The notes under the pieces were generated by a model. It saw only the letters and a list, made by a program, of their open reading frames with translations, made no database searches and had not been told where the DNA came from. A program made the position numbers and the translations under genes. From contig NZ_CP006704.1 in NCBI RefSeq assembly GCF_000739375.1, positions 2,356,001 through 2,420,000 on the forward strand: a stretch of DNA of 64,000 nucleotides. Direction: 5' to 3'. Shown piece after piece: positions 1 to 7,767 of this stretch. Source of the stretch: Comamonas testosteroni TK102 (lineage in GTDB: Bacteria; Pseudomonadota; Gammaproteobacteria; Burkholderiales; Burkholderiaceae_C). Position 1 is the stretch's first letter. Every line of letters starts with the position of its first letter.

Positions 1-1
1 G

Positions 2-1216
2 CAGGGCGGCTGGCATGAGGGACTGCTGCCCGTGCAGGGCGTGAGCCAGCGCACGCTGGAGCAATATGCACTGTTTGAAAAGCAGGTCGAGGCAGCGTCT
101 CGGGCCGCAGCCTTTGCCATGCCATCGATCCGTGTCTGGCAGCGCGACGCGGGTCTGCCTGCCTCTCATGCCGTGCTCGATGCACAGTGTTTCGACCAAT
201 GGCTGGCGGCGCAGGGACTTGATGACGAACGTCTGCTCTGGTATCTGGACTACAGCTGCCGCGATGATTTCGGAGCCGGTCTGAGCCGCGTCTCGGCCTG
301 GGCGGGGATTCATTATTTCGCCAGCCGCCATGGGTTTCATGCGCCGCGTCCGCAGCCCGAACATGAGAGCGAAGCGGACGGCGAGCAGGTGCTGACCTGG
401 CCCCAGGGCAATGGCTGGCTGGCCCAGCAGCTGCTGACGGGACTGAAGGCCACACAGCTCCAGGCTGATTGCAGTGTGCTCGCCATCACCGAGGAGGTGG
501 GCGGCGTGCAGATCGAGGTCTATCACCATGGCCGCCAGCAGCATGAACGCTGGCTGGCGCAGCATTGCGTGGTGGCCTTGCCCAGTTTTGTGGCCGCACG
601 CGTGCTGCGCAATGCGCCCGATTTTCTGCGCACCGTGGCGGCGCGTCTGGACTGGGCGCCCTGGCTGGTGGCGAACATCCATATCGACCGACCGCTGGCC
701 GACTATCCGGGAGCGGAGCCCGCCTGGGACAATGTGCTGTACCGCGATGGCAATGCGGGCGGGCTGGGCTATGTGGATGCGGGCAATCAGCGGCTGGACC
801 GCATACGCCGCCAGCCCACGGTGCTGAGCTACTACCAGGCGCTGGGGGACTGGGCCGATGGGCGCAGGCAACTGATGCAGCAACCGTTTGCCTTCTGGCG
901 CGACCGCATCGTGAACACGCTGAGCGAGGCGCACCCCGATCTGCTGCAGCATGCCACACGCATGGAAATCACCCGCTATGGCCATGCCATGGCGATTCCG
1001 CGCCCTGGTGATCAGCGCATATTGAGTGAAATAGCTGTCAAGTTCAATACGAGTAAGCGAAAGCTGCTATTGAACGGGGAGCGCGTACAGGGTCTGCCCA
1101 CGCCTGCAACGGCGCGGCTGAGCTTTGCGCATGCGGACTGGGCTGGCTATTCGGTACTGGAAGAGGCGTTCACGCGCGGCCACCATGCAGGCTTGATGGC
1201 AGCACATGGCATCTAG
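2..1216 (+). CDS. FAD-dependent amine oxidoreductase-like protein, 5' end outside window
   Basis: The frame is open from the first bases of the window, so the N-terminus with the expected dinucleotide-binding GxGxxG motif is missing; an internal GTG at 32 is not needed as a start. The C-terminal end has the pattern of flavin-containing amine oxidases: a CVVALPSFVA segment in mid-protein and FAHADWAGYSVLEEAFTRGH near the end, which in this family contacts FAD. The substrate cannot be told. Around 1029-1072 a copy of the dispersed ATAGCTGC repeat lies in frame and adds about 15 hydrophilic residues just before the FAD-contacting end. A short gap separates it from the convergent gene downstream. 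Confidence 0.7.
   Translation, partial: QGGWHEGLLPVQGVSQRTLEQYALFEKQVEAASRAAAFAMPSIRVWQRDAGLPASHAVLDAQCFDQWLAAQGLDDERLLWYLDYSCRDDFGAGLSRVSAWAGIHYFASRHGFHAPRPQPEHESEADGEQVLTWPQGNGWLAQQLLTGLKATQLQADCSVLAITEEVGGVQIEVYHHGRQQHERWLAQHCVVALPSFVAARVLRNAPDFLRTVAARLDWAPWLVANIHIDRPLADYPGAEPAWDNVLYRDGNAGGLGYVDAGNQRLDRIRRQPTVLSYYQALGDWADGRRQLMQQPFAFWRDRIVNTLSEAHPDLLQHATRMEITRYGHAMAIPRPGDQRILSEIAVKFNTSKRKLLLNGERVQGLPTPATARLSFAHADWAGYSVLEEAFTRGHHAGLMAAHGI
1029..1072 (-). repeat. Dispersed ATAGCTGC repeat, copy inside a coding region
   Basis: AATAGC at 1030-1035 and GCTATT at 1066-1071 are inverted. Read on the minus strand, the element (ATAGCAGCTTTCGCTTACT) resembles the intergenic copy at 23144. It is in frame with the oxidoreductase and lower in GC than its flanks. 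Confidence 0.55.
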
Positions 1217-1227
1217 AGCGCAAAGCC

Positions 1228-2220
1228 TCAGCGTCTGCTGCCCGGCAGCTTGACCATGCGGTACAGCTCGGCATTGCCGCGTGCGCTGTGAATGCCCAGC
1301 TGTGCCATGGAGCGCAGATCCAGATCCAGCGTCAGCGAGGAACGCGCCAGCGCGGAGGTGATGGCCGGCCTGCGCCCGTCCAGATGCCAGATGGGCGGGT
1401 ACATGCTGTGGCCATCACTGTCGATCACGCTGGCTATCTGGGGCTCCTCCAGGCTTTTGCCACGGCGCAGCACGACGGCGACTTCGCCATTGCCCAGCTG
1501 CACATAGGTGCCGGGCGGGTACAGACCCACGACATCGATCAAGGCCTGCTTGACTTCGTCGGCGTATTGTCCGCCTTGCTGCAGCACCTGCAGCGACTCG
1601 GTGGCAGAGCGCCCGCTGCGGGTCTTGCGCGGGCTGATCAGGGCCGCATAGCGATCCACCGTGCCCAGAATGCGCACCAGGCGCTCCAGCGGCTGCAACT
1701 GTGCCAGCGGCGCGGGCTGCAGCACGACATGGTGGTATTGCACGGTATCCAGCCAGAGTTGGTCGCGCACCATCAGCCGCTCCAGCATCAGGCGGCCCTC
1801 CATGGGGTGTTGCTTGACGGCTTCGGACTGCTGGCTGTTCAGCGGCGTGCGTTGCTCGGCCAGCTGGTTTTGCAGCACGGTCATGCCGATATTCATGGTC
1901 AGCGCGGCGCGTATCAGTGTGTCGCGCTCGGACTGAGGCAGCCCAAGCTCCTTGGCAAGGATATGGCACAGCCCTGCGCAGACCACGGCATGAGAGGGAC
2001 TGTAGCCCACGGTGGTCGAGCTGGCACGCTGAAACATCAGGTACAGCGCGGCGTCGCTGTCCTGGGTGATGAGGTCCTGCAACCATAGATCGAGCTGGCG
2101 CAGCTTGATGGCAAAGCCGGGAATACGCAGCGGCTCGGTCAGCAACAGCGCCAGTGCCGCCTCCAGATCTGACCACAGGCCCAGCAGGTCTTCATAGGGG
2201 TCGTCGTAGCGTGCTTGCAT
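1228..2220 (-). CDS. Degenerate HD-GYP domain protein
   Basis: A 330-residue cytoplasmic protein whose central part (about residues 75-235) follows the HD-GYP c-di-GMP phosphodiesterase fold: SHAVVCAGLC (H77), a helix with AALTMNIGM where active enzymes have LHDIGK, KQHPMEG (H138) and YHH (H163/H164). The HD metal pair is replaced by M109-N110, and no GYP motif follows the YHH. It is therefore probably not a working phosphodiesterase and may be a binding or scaffold protein. It is the last gene of a leftward group with the protease (15-bp gap) and yajQ. The family call is firm; the loss of activity is inferred from the missing residues. Confidence 0.75.
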   Translation of the reverse strand: MQARYDDPYEDLLGLWSDLEAALALLLTEPLRIPGFAIKLRQLDLWLQDLITQDSDAALYLMFQRASSTTVGYSPSHAVVCAGLCHILAKELGLPQSERDTLIRAALTMNIGMTVLQNQLAEQRTPLNSQQSEAVKQHPMEGRLMLERLMVRDQLWLDTVQYHHVVLQPAPLAQLQPLERLVRILGTVDRYAALISPRKTRSGRSATESLQVLQQGGQYADEVKQALIDVVGLYPPGTYVQLGNGEVAVVLRRGKSLEEPQIASVIDSDGHSMYPPIWHLDGRRPAITSALARSSLTLDLDLRSMAQLGIHSARGNAELYRMVKLPGSRR

Positions 2221-2235
2221 GGGCGTGAGGCGGGT

Positions 2236-2970
2236 TCAGTTCTTTTCCAGAACCATCTCATTGCCCCTGCGGGTCATCTGAAACTGGGTCAGCAGATTGT
2301 TGCCCAGCAGCACATAGGGCATGGATTGGGGGGCGACGACGGCGTCCATGCCGTAGACCTCCATTTCGCCCAGCTTGACGCTGTCGAGCTTGATGCGCCA
2401 GCCCTGGGCAGTGCCGTTGGCGGTGCGCATCAGTACGGGGATGCCCTGTTCGTAGGGCAGGCCCATGCGATCGGCATCGGCACGGCCTATGGCAATGGTG
2501 CTGGCGCCGGTGTCCACCATGTACTGCATGGTTTTGCCATTGATATAGCCACGATCGATGAAATGGCCGCGCGAGTCGGCGATCAGGACCAGCCGGCCCG
2601 AGCGCGCGGCGCCGCCAGTGCCGCCCCGGCTGCCCACGCTGACCGGAGCATCGCCCAGGCGCACGGTCTGGCGCCGGCCCTTGATATCCACCACGGCGGT
2701 GTCGCCGCTGACCTGCAGCAGGCGCACTTCCCTGTGGCTTTCGTTGACGGCCAGTGCCTTGGGGGCGCTGCCATCAATGACCAGCAAGGCCTTGCTGCCC
2801 AGCACGCCGGTCAGTGCCACGGACTGGCCCCAGGCGCAGCCGGCGGCCAGGCCGACCGACAGCAGAAGACCCATGCGGCGCAGGCCGCAGGCCCCCGGCC
2901 AGGGCATTGGCCGGTCGCTCCGCACGGCGGCAGAGGAGCAGGCAGCGAAGCTGCGCAGCAGGGGTCTCAT
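2236..2970 (-). CDS. Retropepsin-like aspartic protease, exported
   Basis: A 244-residue protein with the single MVDTGAST motif (catalytic D143) of clan AA retropepsin-like bacterial proteases; such proteins work as dimers because each chain carries one Asp. A hydrophobic stretch after M33 (GLLLSVGLAAGCAWG) looks like a signal peptide or anchor, so the real start may be M33 (near 2874) rather than the ATG at 2970 that abuts the yajQ stop codon. The middle is a small-domain region with VAL and VDI strands. It probably processes or inspects periplasmic proteins; the substrate is unknown. It lies between yajQ and the HD-GYP-like gene. Confidence 0.75.
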   Translation of the reverse strand: MRPLLRSFAACSSAAVRSDRPMPWPGACGLRRMGLLLSVGLAAGCAWGQSVALTGVLGSKALLVIDGSAPKALAVNESHREVRLLQVSGDTAVVDIKGRRQTVRLGDAPVSVGSRGGTGGAARSGRLVLIADSRGHFIDRGYINGKTMQYMVDTGASTIAIGRADADRMGLPYEQGIPVLMRTANGTAQGWRIKLDSVKLGEMEVYGMDAVVAPQSMPYVLLGNNLLTQFQMTRRGNEMVLEKN

Positions 2971-3456
2971 TCAATCGCGGAAGTTGTTGAACGACAGCGG
3001 ATGGTCGGCCAGGTCCTTGCGGATCAGGGCCATGGCCGCCTGCAGATCGTCGCGCTTGGCGCCGGTGATGCGGACCTTCTCTTCCTGAATGGCGGCCTGC
3101 ACCTTGAGCTTGCTTTCCTTCATCAGCTTCTGGATCTGCTTGGCCAGCTCGGACTCGATGCCGTTCTTGACCTTGATGAGCTGCTTGACCTTGTCGCCGC
3201 CAATCTTCTGTGCCTTCTGGATGTCCAGGAAGCGCACGTCCACATTGCGCTTGGTCAGCTTGTTGCGCAGCAGGTCCTCGACTTGCTGCAGCTGGAACTC
3301 GGCATCGCCATACATGGTGATTTCCTTGTCCTTGAGCTCGACGGCGGCCGAAGTGCCCTTGAAGTCGAAGCGGGTGCCAATTTCCTTGGTGGCGTTGTCA
3401 ACGGCGTTCTTCACTTCGACGAAATCGGCTTCGCAAACAGTGTCAAAAGAAGGCAT
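2971..3456 (-). CDS. yajQ: YajQ family cyclic-di-GMP/nucleotide-binding protein
   Basis: The 161 residues match the standard YajQ length and its conserved ends: [20 protein letters not shown] at the start and [14 protein letters not shown] at the end, with the RFDFKGTSA and [13 protein letters not shown] segments between. YajQ proteins bind c-di-GMP in some bacteria and act as cofactors of transcription factors. It is first in a leftward group and diverges from murB with about 100 bp between. The neighbouring inactive-looking HD-GYP gene makes a c-di-GMP link worth noting. Confidence 0.95.
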   Translation of the reverse strand: MPSFDTVCEADFVEVKNAVDNATKEIGTRFDFKGTSAAVELKDKEITMYGDAEFQLQQVEDLLRNKLTKRNVDVRFLDIQKAQKIGGDKVKQLIKVKNGIESELAKQIQKLMKESKLKVQAAIQEEKVRITGAKRDDLQAAMALIRKDLADHPLSFNNFRD

Positions 3457-3559
3457 GTGTAATTCCTATCAGTATCAGAGCGGTGAACAGCCACAGTGCG
3501 CCGGGCCGTGAAGTGCTGCTTGCCAGCAGCGGAGCAGGCGCAGTGCGACAATTGGGTGG

Positions 3560-4657
3560 ATGTTAGTCGAGAAAAATGTTCCCCTGCAGCATTGCAACAC
3601 CTTTGGCATTGCCGCGCGCGCCGAAACACTGGTGCGCATTCGTAGCCAGGACGATATCCGCCAGTTCCTCGCCGACCCGCTATGGGGCCGGCAGCCTGTG
3701 TTTGTCCTTGGCGGTGGCAGCAATGTGGTGCTGACGGGCGATGTGGCCCCCGTGGTGCTCAAGATGGAAATCATGGGCATGCGGCTGCTGCACGAAACCG
3801 ACAGGGACTGGATTGTCGAGATCGGCGCAGGCGAGCGCTGGCACGATATGGTGGCATGGACGCTGGCCCAGGGCTATACAGGTCTTGAGAACATGGCGCT
3901 GATTCCAGGCACGGTCGGCGCGGCCCCGGTGCAGAACATCGGGGCCTATGGGATTGAGTTGCAGGATCGCTTCGATTCCCTGGATGCCATCGATCTGGTG
4001 ACCGGCGAGCAGTTCAGCCTCAATGCTGCGCAATGTGCCTTCGGTTACCGTGACTCGGTGTTCAAGCATGCACCAGCCCAGCCCAAGTACTGGCCCGTGG
4101 CCGGCTCGGCGGCCGTTCCGCGCGGTCTGGGTCTCAAGGGGCGGGCGGTGATCACCCGCGTGCGCCTGGCGCTGCCCAAGAGCTGGAAGCCGGATCTGGG
4201 CTATCTCGATCTGCAGCGCAAGCAGGCCGAAAAAGGCATAGAGCAGCCGACTGCGCAGCAGGTCTTTGAATGGGTCTGCGAGATCCGCCGTGCCAAGCTG
4301 CCGGACCCAGAAGTCACCGGCAATGCAGGCAGCTTCTTCAAGAACCCCACGGTGACTACCGAGCAGTGCGCGGACATCATCGCGCGCGAGCCCAAGATTG
4401 TTCACTACCCCATGGATGACGGCTCCATCAAGCTGGCGGCCGGCTGGCTGATCGATGCCTGCGGCTGGAAGGGCAAGACCATGGGGCGCGCAGGCGTCTA
4501 TGACAAGCAGGCGCTGGTGCTGGTCAACCGCGGTGACCGCCACAGCATAGACGCCAGCGTGACCGGCGGTGAGGTGATGACGCTCGCCGGGGCCATCCAG
4601 ACCAGTGTCTACGAGCGCTTCGGGATTCGCCTGGAACCCGAGCCGGTGGTGATCTGA
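3560..4657 (+). CDS. murB: UDP-N-acetylmuramate dehydrogenase
   Basis: MurB reduces UDP-GlcNAc-enolpyruvate to UDP-MurNAc with NADPH and FAD, the second committed step of peptidoglycan synthesis in the cytoplasm. The 365-residue protein has the N-terminal NTFGIAA motif, the FAD-binding LGGGSNVVL, PGTVGAAPVQNIGAYG, the GYRDSVFK segment and the catalytic serine in NAGSFFKNP, as in the type I enzyme of E. coli. It is monocistronic and converges on the small exported protein gene; the 60-bp gap holds a hairpin. Confidence 0.97.
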   Translation: MLVEKNVPLQHCNTFGIAARAETLVRIRSQDDIRQFLADPLWGRQPVFVLGGGSNVVLTGDVAPVVLKMEIMGMRLLHETDRDWIVEIGAGERWHDMVAWTLAQGYTGLENMALIPGTVGAAPVQNIGAYGIELQDRFDSLDAIDLVTGEQFSLNAAQCAFGYRDSVFKHAPAQPKYWPVAGSAAVPRGLGLKGRAVITRVRLALPKSWKPDLGYLDLQRKQAEKGIEQPTAQQVFEWVCEIRRAKLPDPEVTGNAGSFFKNPTVTTEQCADIIAREPKIVHYPMDDGSIKLAAGWLIDACGWKGKTMGRAGVYDKQALVLVNRGDRHSIDASVTGGEVMTLAGAIQTSVYERFGIRLEPEPVVI

Positions 4658-4673
4658 ACTTGCGAGAGCCCAC

Positions 4674-4698
4674 AAAAAATGGAGCCCAAGGGCTCCAT
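4674..4698 (-). terminator. Terminator of the exported protein gene
   Basis: ATGGAGCCC / GGGCTCCAT is a perfect 9-bp stem (4679-4698) with a 2-nt spacer. The A-run at 4674-4679 gives a T-tract on the minus strand. It sits between convergent genes. Confidence 0.8.
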
Positions 4699-4717
4699 TC
4701 TTGAGAGCGGCAACGGC

Positions 4718-5209
4718 TTACTTCCAGAATGCCGGACGCAGCAAGATACCGGAGATGCGGTAGGGGGCCTTGGGCTCGACCGCCAGCTCCATGGGCACGA
4801 AGCCCTTGGTGCAGCTCAGCAGCACGCTGGTGGCCAGAGGCGTGGAGCTTTCCATGCGACCGACCGTCTGGCAACTGCCTACGCCGGTGCGCACCGAGTC
4901 CAGGGCTTTCTGCACGGTGTCGATGGGAGAGTTCTTGAGGAACTCCTCGTTGAAATTGCTGGCGGCCAGCTTGGACTTGCCGTCCATGGCCGCCACTACA
5001 GCTTGCAGGCGTTTGCGCAAGGCTGCGTCAGCGGCAGCTGCATCCACATTGGCAGGGGCTGCCTGGGCTGCAGGTGCAGCCTGCGGTGCGGCGGCCTTGG
5101 CTGCATCGGCTGCTGCGGCATCGGGCTGGGCCTGAGCTGCAGTCATGAAGCCGGCAGCAGCCAGCAGGGCGGTCAGACAAACAGCATTGCGTGTTTTGGT
5201 GGAGATCAT
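4718..5209 (-). CDS. Small exported protein with Ala-rich linker, function unknown
   Basis: The start is taken at 5209 because the protein then begins with a good Sec signal (TKTRNAVCLTALLAAAGFMTAAQAQ) after an AGG-containing leader; a longer frame to 5356 adds only unlikely sequence. The 163 residues comprise the signal, an Ala/Pro-rich linker of about 40 residues and a domain of about 100 residues with two Cys (GSCQTVG and LSCTKGF) that may form a disulfide in the periplasm. The FNEEF ... YRISGILLRP pattern recalls NTF2-like DUF3887-type folds, but this is a weak impression. I do not recognise the family with confidence. Confidence 0.6.
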   Translation of the reverse strand: MISTKTRNAVCLTALLAAAGFMTAAQAQPDAAAADAAKAAAPQAAPAAQAAPANVDAAAADAALRKRLQAVVAAMDGKSKLAASNFNEEFLKNSPIDTVQKALDSVRTGVGSCQTVGRMESSTPLATSVLLSCTKGFVPMELAVEPKAPYRISGILLRPAFWK

Positions 5210-5412
5210 TCCGTTGAGCCTTTCGTCAAACAACGAAAGGCACTGTAAACCTTCTGCAAGCTTTATTTCGCCAGACAGCAAGCTGTTTTTGTGAATGAAT
5301 GGCAAAGACCTGGTGCAGGCTGTGACGGTGGTGCGACTTTGTTGCAGCGCAGACAAGCTTGTTTGTCAGGGTTACTGCTTGCCGGGACGGCTTGCGCACT
5401 GCCTAAAATCTG

Positions 5413-5423
5413 TTGCACTGCAA
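5413..5423. promoter_or_regulatory. Candidate PhaR operator (TTGCACTGCAA)
   Basis: An 11-bp palindrome TTGCA-C-TGCAA lies just after a TAAAAT sequence (5404-5409) and about 50 bp before phaR. PhaR repressors are known to repress their own genes through TGC-rich sites, so this is a reasonable autoregulatory site; it is inferred from position and symmetry only. Confidence 0.4.
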
Positions 5424-5471
5424 TAGCTCAATTGACGACGGGGCAGACCCCCAGAACATAAAGGACTTGCA

Positions 5472-6017
5472 ATGCAAGAAAGCAAAGAGGGCAAAGACGG
5501 TGATGTCCAGGCGGGGAAGCAGCGAATCATCAAGAAGTACCCCAACCGTCGTCTGTACGACACCAATACCTCTTCATACATCACGCTGGCCGAAGTCAAG
5601 CAACTGGTCATGGACAGCGAGCCGGTGGTCATCAGGGATGCCAAGACCAATGAAGACCTGACGCGCTCCATTCTGTTGCAGATCATTCTGGAGGAGGAGG
5701 CCGGTGGGGCACCCATGTTCTCCGAAGCGATGCTGGCCAACATCATCCGCTTCTATGGCCATGCCATGCAGGGCTTCATGGGAAGCTATATCGAAAAGAA
5801 CGTGCAGATGTTCACGGACTTCCAGAGCAAGCTGGCGGGCCAGTCCCAGGGCGCGAATCCCGAAGCCTGGAAGCAGTTCATGAGCATGCAGCCTCAGGCC
5901 ATGCAGGGTTTGATGGGCAGCTATATGGAGCAGTCCCAGAACATGTTCACCCAGATGCAGGAGCAGATGCAAAAGCAGACAGAGCAGATGCTGGGAGTGT
6001 TCGGCATCAAGCGCTGA
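5472..6017 (+). CDS. phaR: Polyhydroxyalkanoate synthesis repressor PhaR
   Basis: PhaR represses phasin genes and its own gene and is released when it binds polyhydroxyalkanoate granules. The N-terminal domain is unmistakable: RIIKKYPNRRLYDTNTSSYI then LVMDSEPVVIRDAKTNEDLTRSILLQII. The C-terminal half is Met/Gln-rich and amphipathic, and contains an internal near-repeat (MQGFMGSYIEKNVQMF, then MQGLMGSYMEQSQNMF) that probably helps granule binding. At 181 residues it is a normal betaproteobacterial length. No pha biosynthesis gene is in the window. A strong terminator follows. Confidence 0.96.
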   Translation: MQESKEGKDGDVQAGKQRIIKKYPNRRLYDTNTSSYITLAEVKQLVMDSEPVVIRDAKTNEDLTRSILLQIILEEEAGGAPMFSEAMLANIIRFYGHAMQGFMGSYIEKNVQMFTDFQSKLAGQSQGANPEAWKQFMSMQPQAMQGLMGSYMEQSQNMFTQMQEQMQKQTEQMLGVFGIKR

Positions 6018-6038
6018 ACGTTCAAATACTGTTCCAGA

Positions 6039-6062
6039 GCGGGCCAGCGGCCCGCTTTTTTT
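6039..6062 (+). terminator. phaR terminator
   Basis: GCGGGCC-AGC-GGCCCGC followed by seven T. Confidence 0.9.
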
Positions 6063-6233
6063 ATGGCCGCTACGCTGGCCTGCCTGCGCTAGTCCCAATT
6101 GACGATGCCCTTGATTGTCTCCGGCCGAACAATGATTTCGTTGCTTCGCAATTGCGAGCCGGCAAGGAAGAACAACGACAAGAGAAGTTCAATGACAGGT
6201 AGATGCATGGCAATGCATCCAAGGAGACTAGGC

Positions 6234-7616
6234 ATGAAGTTAGGAGTGGGGGCCCGTTCGCTGGCGGTCCTGGCCGCAGGCGCGTTGTTGGCGGGGGCTG
6301 TCTGGGCCAGGGCAACGCCTGATGAACTGGCCAGGTTGGGCAAGTCGTTGACATGCACGGGCGGAGAAAAAGCGGGCACGGCCAGTGGCGTGCCGGAGTT
6401 CACCGGGAAATGGCTGGGCACGCCACCCGGCATTCAATACAACCCGCATGCGGGCCTGCATCCTGTGGACCCTTATGCCAGTGAAAAGCCTTTGTTCACC
6501 ATCACGGCAGAGAATCTGGCCCAGTACGCCGAGCGCCTTACAGAAGGCCAGAAGGCCATGTTTGCCAAATACCCCAGGACCTATCGCATCCCGGTCTATC
6601 AAGGGCACCGCGACTTCCGCTTCTCGGATGCCGTCTGCGCGGCTGCCAGGAAGAACGCCCAGGAGGCCGTGATGAATGCCGACGGCCAGGGCACCACGGG
6701 GGCGGTCAAGGGCGCGCTGCCCTTTCCGTTTCCCCGCAGTGGTCTGGAGCTGGCCTTCAACAACCTGCTGCCATCACGTGCCTTTACCGAACATACGCTG
6801 CGTGACAATGCCAATGTGCTGGCCGATGGCAGCATCGTCTGGGGTCGGGCCGACAACCGCGCTTTCAGCCAGGTCAACGATCCGGCCAATGCCGGGCAGC
6901 CACTGAGTAGCCCCATGTCCCAGGGCATGAATGCGGTCAGGCTGCCCGAGCGTGAGAAGGGCGGCGTCAGCGTGGTGTCCGAGCCGGTGGAGTTCGGCAA
7001 GGAAAAGCGCCTGGGCTGGAGTTATGACCCCGGCACCCGCCGGGTTCGCCAGATTCCCGAATACGGTTTCGATCAGCCTCTGTCGGGCACCGGTGGCAAG
7101 CTGACCATTGACTCCGACCGCCTGTTCAACGGCTCGCCCGAGCGCTACCACTGGAAGTCGCTGGGCAAGAAGGAAGTCTATGTGCCGGCCAATGCCTACA
7201 AGATTCACGGCAGCAGCGTGAAGTATGCAGACCTGCTCAAACCCGGCCATGAAAACCCCGACTACATGCGCTACGAGCTGCGCCGTGTCTGGGTGCTGGA
7301 GGCTTCGCTCAAGGACGGCTATCGCCACATGTTCGGCAAGCGCGTGCTGTTCCTTGACGAGGATACCGGTCAGGCACTGATGAGCGATTACTACGATGCC
7401 CGTGGTCAGCTGTGGCTGCAGGCGGTGGTCAACCATTACTACGCCTTCGACGCCAGAATCTGGCATGCGGGCACCAGCTTCTATCACGACCTGAACTCCG
7501 GCGGCTATGTGGCCTACAACCTGTTCCAGGAGCGCCCCCAGGGCCCTGTGTTGAACAAGGGCAATATGACCGCAGCCATGTTTACGCCCGAGGCGGCGCG
7601 TAACGCCGGCAACTGA
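6234..7616 (+). CDS. Exported DUF1329 family protein
   Basis: The ATG at 6234 is chosen because AAGGAG precedes it and the protein then opens with a signal peptide (KLGVGARSLAVLAAGALLAGAVWA). The remaining 435 residues match DUF1329, a LolB-like outer-membrane or periplasmic family: LGKSLTCTGGEKAGTASG near the start, KGALPFPFPRSGLELAFNNL, YDPGTRRVRQIPEYGFD, and late in the protein RRVWVLEA and HMFGKRVLFLDEDT. DUF1329 proteins often occur with DUF1302 proteins and RND transporters in steroid and hydrophobic-compound degraders. Here it is 150 bp upstream of a hydroxysteroid dehydrogenase, which suggests a part in handling sterols at the envelope. That role is an inference. Confidence 0.85.
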   Translation: MKLGVGARSLAVLAAGALLAGAVWARATPDELARLGKSLTCTGGEKAGTASGVPEFTGKWLGTPPGIQYNPHAGLHPVDPYASEKPLFTITAENLAQYAERLTEGQKAMFAKYPRTYRIPVYQGHRDFRFSDAVCAAARKNAQEAVMNADGQGTTGAVKGALPFPFPRSGLELAFNNLLPSRAFTEHTLRDNANVLADGSIVWGRADNRAFSQVNDPANAGQPLSSPMSQGMNAVRLPEREKGGVSVVSEPVEFGKEKRLGWSYDPGTRRVRQIPEYGFDQPLSGTGGKLTIDSDRLFNGSPERYHWKSLGKKEVYVPANAYKIHGSSVKYADLLKPGHENPDYMRYELRRVWVLEASLKDGYRHMFGKRVLFLDEDTGQALMSDYYDARGQLWLQAVVNHYYAFDARIWHAGTSFYHDLNSGGYVAYNLFQERPQGPVLNKGNMTAAMFTPEAARNAGN

Positions 7617-7627
7617 AGAACATGAAT

Positions 7628-7678
7628 CCGGCAAACAGCCTGGGGTGCACATTGGTGTGGCTGCGGGCTGTTTGCCGG
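7628..7678. other. 13-bp perfect inverted repeat
   Basis: CCGGCAAACAGCC (7628-7640) and GGCTGTTTGCCGG (7666-7678) are exact inverses with a 25-nt spacer, directly after the DUF1329 stop codon and before a compact terminator hairpin. It may be part of the 3' end structure or a binding site for control of the steroid dehydrogenase gene. Confidence 0.6.
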
Positions 7679-7686
7679 CCAGGCTG

Positions 7687-7710
7687 GGAGGCGCTTGCGC
7701 CTCCTTTTTT
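7687..7710 (+). terminator. Terminator after the DUF1329 gene
   Basis: GGAGGCGCTTGCGCCTCC followed by six T. Confidence 0.85.
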
Positions 7711-7767
7711 GTGTGGCAGTGGCAATGCCCTGTTCAGGGCCGAGAAAAAATCACGAGGAGACAGAGG

